DNA of 34,901 nt from G001797105 sp964528155 (lineage in GTDB: Bacteria; Chloroflexota; Anaerolineae; Anaerolineales; E44-bin32). Under the pieces are notes generated by a model, which did not search any database, had not been told where the DNA came from, and saw only the letters and a list, made by a program, of their open reading frames with translations. This document shows positions 32,393 to 34,901 of this stretch, one piece after another. The stretch covers positions 1-34,901 of the forward strand of contig CAZGRL010000035.1 in the NCBI GenBank assembly GCA_964528155.1, given 5' to 3'. Position numbers and translations under genes: made by a program. Within the stretch, counting starts at the first letter, position 1; each line of letters starts with the position of its first letter.

Positions 32393-32763
32393 TCGAGACC
32401 TCCCTCGGCGTCGTCCTGCCGCCGGAATGCAGCGAGCAGGCAATGAGATTCCGCGTCCAAGGAAGCTGCCGGAACCATGGTTGCTCCAGCATCATGAGCC
32501 AACTTTGCCGGTAGTTCAGCCTGGTCGATGATACAGGACCAAGCGCAGGGACAGAAGAGACTTCGAATCTTGCCAAGGACGTCCTGAGCCGTCAAGCCCA
32601 GTCCGGAGGTTTGATCTGAGCGCGACGCCCGCCCGGAGCCTTGACTGCCAGGCAGGCTTGACCGGCCCCCGTCGTTTTCCATTGCCTGGTCATCTGTGTG
32701 CTCCGAAACCCTACCCTGCCAATTCGAGCCAGGTACGTCGCATGAGATCCGCAGATTCAGCAA
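32389..32763 (-). CDS. Possible small ORF overlapping the lipoprotein start
   Basis: 124 codons whose TGA overlaps the lipoprotein ATG (ATGA), the spacing of coupled genes. The protein (central GKIRSLFCPCAWSCI, then a helix-prone DQAELPAKLAHDAGAT) has no recognised domain and its composition is not typical. It may be chance. Otherwise the 32393-32838 interval holds nothing I can support. Confidence 0.25.
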   Translation of the reverse strand: MLNLRISCDVPGSNWQGRVSEHTDDQAMENDGGRSSLPGSQGSGRASRSDQTSGLGLTAQDVLGKIRSLFCPCAWSCIIDQAELPAKLAHDAGATMVPAASLDAESHCLLAAFRRQDDAEGGLE

Positions 32764-32838
32764 CCCCAGGTTGTGTCTCAGTCAATGGTGTGGATTCCAA
32801 TGTGCATCCTCGGTTGCATCTTCTTCGCGGTGCTCCCT

Positions 32839-33905
32839 TCACCTGACAGGAGCCAGGGTCAACGGTTGAGGCTCGGCTACGAGCAGCGGCTCTGGCTCGG
32901 TCGGCCTGCGCATCGACTCCAGGCTGAAGTACCGGCGGCCGACTTGCCGTTCGTCCCTGATCTCAAGCAATACACTCCCAACCAGGCGAATCACCGAGGC
33001 CTCGTGGGGAAAGACGCCCACGACGTACGTGCGGCGCTTGACTTCTTGGTTCAGTCGCTCCAGCGGATTGGTGGAGTAGATGTGCGTCCAGTCCTCCTGC
33101 GTAAATGCCATGTAGGCCAGCACGTCTTCCTCCGCCGCGGCGACAACCTCGGCCGCCTCAGGCTAACGGCCGCGCATGGCCTGAGCCGCTTCGCGAAGCT
33201 GCTGTCCAGCGGGCGCCCGGTCGGGCTGGGCGAAGATCGTGCGCAAGGCGGCGGCGACCATCGCCTTGCTCCCTTTCGGAATATGCGCCAGGACGTTGCG
33301 CATGAAGTGCATCCGGCAGCGCTGCCAGCTGTCGCCAGCCAGTACCTGATCGATGGCTGCCTTGAGCCCCTCCTGGGCGTCGCTGATAACTAACTGCGCG
33401 CGAGTGAGCCCGCGCGGCGCACCAGCCCCCGCAGGATATCCAGCCAGCCTGTCCTGGACGGACAGTCCAGGGGAGGCGTATTCCTCGCTCTGGCCCAGCG
33501 CAAGGCCCAGGATCACCCGGTCGCCGGTGTCCCTTAACGGCGACGGCGACGGCGAGTGCCTGGATGACAATGCGGTGGTCCTGGCGCGCTCTAAGGTATA
33601 GGGCGTCCAAACACAGATGCGGGAAGCCCCGCTGCAAGGGGCCGGTTGCCGAAGGCCTCGACGAACTCGTCGAACTCGCTGCAGATCAGGGAGGCGTTGC
33701 TCTCTGGACTGCGTCCTGGGCAGGCTTGTCGATGCCGGTCCGCCCCAGCGCCCGCACCTGGTCGTCGACCTTGCGTGTGCTGACCCCCCGGACATAGGGC
33801 TGCTTGGACTACCACCAGCAGCGCCTTCTCGGCCCGCCGGCGGGGCTCCAACAGGCTGAGGGATTAGTTCGCCTCCCGCGGCTTGGGGACGCGCAGCGGG
33901 ATGCT
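32839..33905 (-). pseudogene. IS256-family transposase, frameshifted, N-terminal domain missing
   Basis: Several minus-strand frames add up to a mutator/IS256 transposase from about residue 80 to the C-terminus. The start reads IPLRVPKPRE near 33905, then a stop, LLEPRRRAEKALLVVVQAA, and a one-base insertion that shifts to YVRGVSTRKVDDQVRALG. The DDE residues lie in LDALYLRARQDHRIV, QLVISDAQEGLKAAI and YSTNPLERLNQEVKRR, in different frames. The end is intact (YFSLESMR...). The missing N-terminal domain is what is kept in the fragments at 25987-26195 and 31022-31342. Dead element. Confidence 0.85.
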
Positions 33906-33967
33906 CTCGGAGCGCGAGGAGGTGTTGAGAGCGTGGCAGCCGAATCCAGATGGAGCCATATCGGCAA

Positions 33968-34204
33968 TCACCTCCGGTATTCTTGGAAGAATTCCTCGCG
34001 AGAGATGGCTGTTTGAGTGAGGATGGATCGAAGGGTTGATCCTTTGAGGGTTCGGTGATCGGGCATGGCGAGGGAAGTGCGAGATCCGTCGGCGTTCTCG
34101 CGGCTCATCGAGGTTTGATTTCCTTCCCTCACGACAACAAATCCGAGCCGCTCAAAGGCTCGGATCATCTCACGAATCGGCGCATCAACAGGGAATTTGG
34201 CCAC
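33968..34204 (-). CDS. hicA: HicA-family toxin, catalytic His replaced by Gln
   Basis: 78-residue HicA-type double-stranded-RNA-binding-fold mRNA interferase. Typical segments are MIRAFERLGFVVVREGNQTS, the DGSRTSLAMPDHRTLKGSTL core and the C-terminal SREEFF. The usual active site is G-S/N-H, but here residue 30 is Gln (GNQTSM), so RNase activity is doubtful. GTG start at 34204 overlaps the last base of the hicB stop (TAGTG), i.e. coupled translation. Typically the toxin is silenced by HicB. Perhaps a naturally inactivated toxin, or one whose His is supplied differently. Confidence 0.85.
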   Translation of the reverse strand: MAKFPVDAPIREMIRAFERLGFVVVREGNQTSMSRENADGSRTSLAMPDHRTLKGSTLRSILTQTAISREEFFQEYRR

Positions 34205-34431
34205 TAAATGGCGATCCCGGCCTCCGCGACAAACGCCTCGAGAACCTGATCGTGGCCCTCGAGGACATCTTCGCCGAAGGACCCAACGTGGAATTGGATC
34301 GCTGACTTGACGTCGGCCAGGGCTTCTTCGTATGTGTCACCTTCACCCACGACTACTCCCTTGAGACCGAGTGGGTAGGCAACGTAGCCGTCAGGATGTC
34401 TCTCGACGATCACCTTAATGTGGCGCTCCAT
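34204..34431 (-). CDS. hicB: HicB-family antitoxin
   Basis: 75 residues from ATG 34431, with GGAGCGGAGG just before it; the longer frame to 34497 lacks a ribosome site. The partial RNase H-like fold is recognisable: VIVERHPDGYVAYPLGLKGV, GDTYEEALADVKSAIQFHV. No DNA-binding HTH or RHH domain follows, so it is the short HicB form, which binds the toxin only. It is upstream of hicA, the reverse of E. coli's order but common elsewhere. Confidence 0.88.
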   Translation of the reverse strand: MERHIKVIVERHPDGYVAYPLGLKGVVVGEGDTYEEALADVKSAIQFHVGSFGEDVLEGHDQVLEAFVAEAGIAI

Positions 34432-34574
34432 GTATCCTCCGCTCCTCTTGCGGATATTGCCACCGCGGAGATCTTTGCCGGTGGCATAGCATACCACAAG
34501 CTCACGATGTGTTGCGGTGCTTGGCCCACTTCGGAGTTGATATGTGATCCCCTGTCTTCCTTCCCAGGAACTGC

Positions 34575-34901
34575 TTACACAAGTGCCCCGATTGCCTCGG
34601 CGAGGCGCTCGCGGTCCTGGAACAGGTCGGAGACCAGGACCACCTTGTCGGCGAATCCGGCCTGCCCCGGATGCCCTTTGATCACGACGGCCACGAGCTT
34701 CAGCCCTGGATCGTCTCGGGCCTCGGCCAGGCTCTCAACGAACTCGGCTGGCGGGGCACCGAACGCACCATCCGTGATGATGAGGATGTCACCTTCCCGG
34801 AGGGAGGGATCCTCCCGGACGAGCCCTATTGCAGCCCGGAGGGGGGCGTAGTAGGGTAGGCAGCCAGCGAGGTGCCCTTTACGGGGTCCTTTTCCAACTG
34901 C
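34575..34901 (-). CDS. von Willebrand factor A domain protein, 3' end only
   Basis: The minus strand to the right edge encodes the C-terminal part of a vWA domain: EGDILIITDGAFGAPPAEF contains the MIDAS-type Asp and ends before RDDPGLKLVAVVIKG and VVLVSDLFQDRERLAEAIGA. Close to the edge (about 34850) the frame seems to shift: the MIDAS Thr segment KGTSLAAY appears in one frame and YAPLRAAIGLVRED in the next. It may be a pseudogene or a sequencing error. Such proteins usually work with MoxR AAA+ ATPases. It is followed by hicBA on the same strand. Confidence 0.75.
   Translation of the reverse strand, partial: AVGKGPRKGHLAGCLPYYAPLRAAIGLVREDPSLREGDILIITDGAFGAPPAEFVESLAEARDDPGLKLVAVVIKGHPGQAGFADKVVLVSDLFQDRERLAEAIGALV

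Overview
The window is a high-GC chromosomal segment from an uncultured-looking bacterium, most likely Chloroflexota. This placement is an inference from a Thr/Pro-rich lipoprotein with an NBR1-type Ig-like domain, a luciferase-like oxidoreductase, and the mix of IS256/IS21 relics. No rRNA, tRNA or CRISPR array was found.

Region 1 (1-4.0 kb): the 3' end of a molybdenum hydroxylase large subunit, then, on the minus strand, an LLM-class flavin/F420 oxidoreductase followed by an MFS exporter broken by two frameshifts. Region 2 (4.0-5.4 kb) has no intact gene. It holds a strong sigma70-like promoter with a near-perfect palindrome between its -35 and -10, and a 12-bp hairpin in a long leader.

Region 3 (5.4-19.2 kb, plus strand) is the metabolic core. 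It encodes a dihydropyrimidinase/hydantoinase, a short fragment resembling a nitrilase C-terminus, an aldehyde dehydrogenase, E1-alpha and E1-beta of a 2-oxoacid/acetoin-type dehydrogenase, a hydroxypyruvate-isomerase-like TIM barrel, an E2 with two tandem subunit-binding domains, a small coupled ORF, an SDR, a three-subunit molybdenum hydroxylase (FAD, 2Fe-2S, Mo) and a TrzA/SsnA-type amidohydrolase. Several stop and start codons overlap. Region 4 (19.8-25.5 kb, minus strand) has a UbiD-type decarboxylase, an XRE-cupin regulator, an SsnA-like amidohydrolase, a YgeW-type carbamoyltransferase and a QueT-family membrane protein. Hydantoinase, Mo hydroxylase, SsnA and YgeW together recall the ygeX/ygeY/ygeW/ygfK/ssnA/hyuA/xdhD purine (uric acid) cluster known from anaerobes. 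Here the set is rearranged and joined to a 2-oxoacid dehydrogenase module; ygeX, ygeY, ygfK and an E3 are not in the window.

Region 5 (26-34.9 kb) is an accessory zone full of decayed mobile DNA. It contains two truncated IS256-type transposase N-termini, an IS21 istA relic fused to a long frameshifted TPR gene, and a frameshifted IS256 transposase C-terminal part. Among these lie a three-gene operon of unknown function (coiled-coil protein, zinc ribbon, small protein), a lipoprotein, a HicB/HicA pair whose HicA lacks its usual catalytic His, and the 3' end of a vWA-domain gene at the right edge.

The most interesting signals are the composite N-heterocycle/2-oxoacid cluster, the unusual active-site substitutions (SDR Tyr to His, SsnA-like His to Gln, HicA His to Gln), the operator-promoter upstream of the hydantoinase, and the uncharacterised operon near 29-31 kb. 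Several frameshifts could be sequencing errors.
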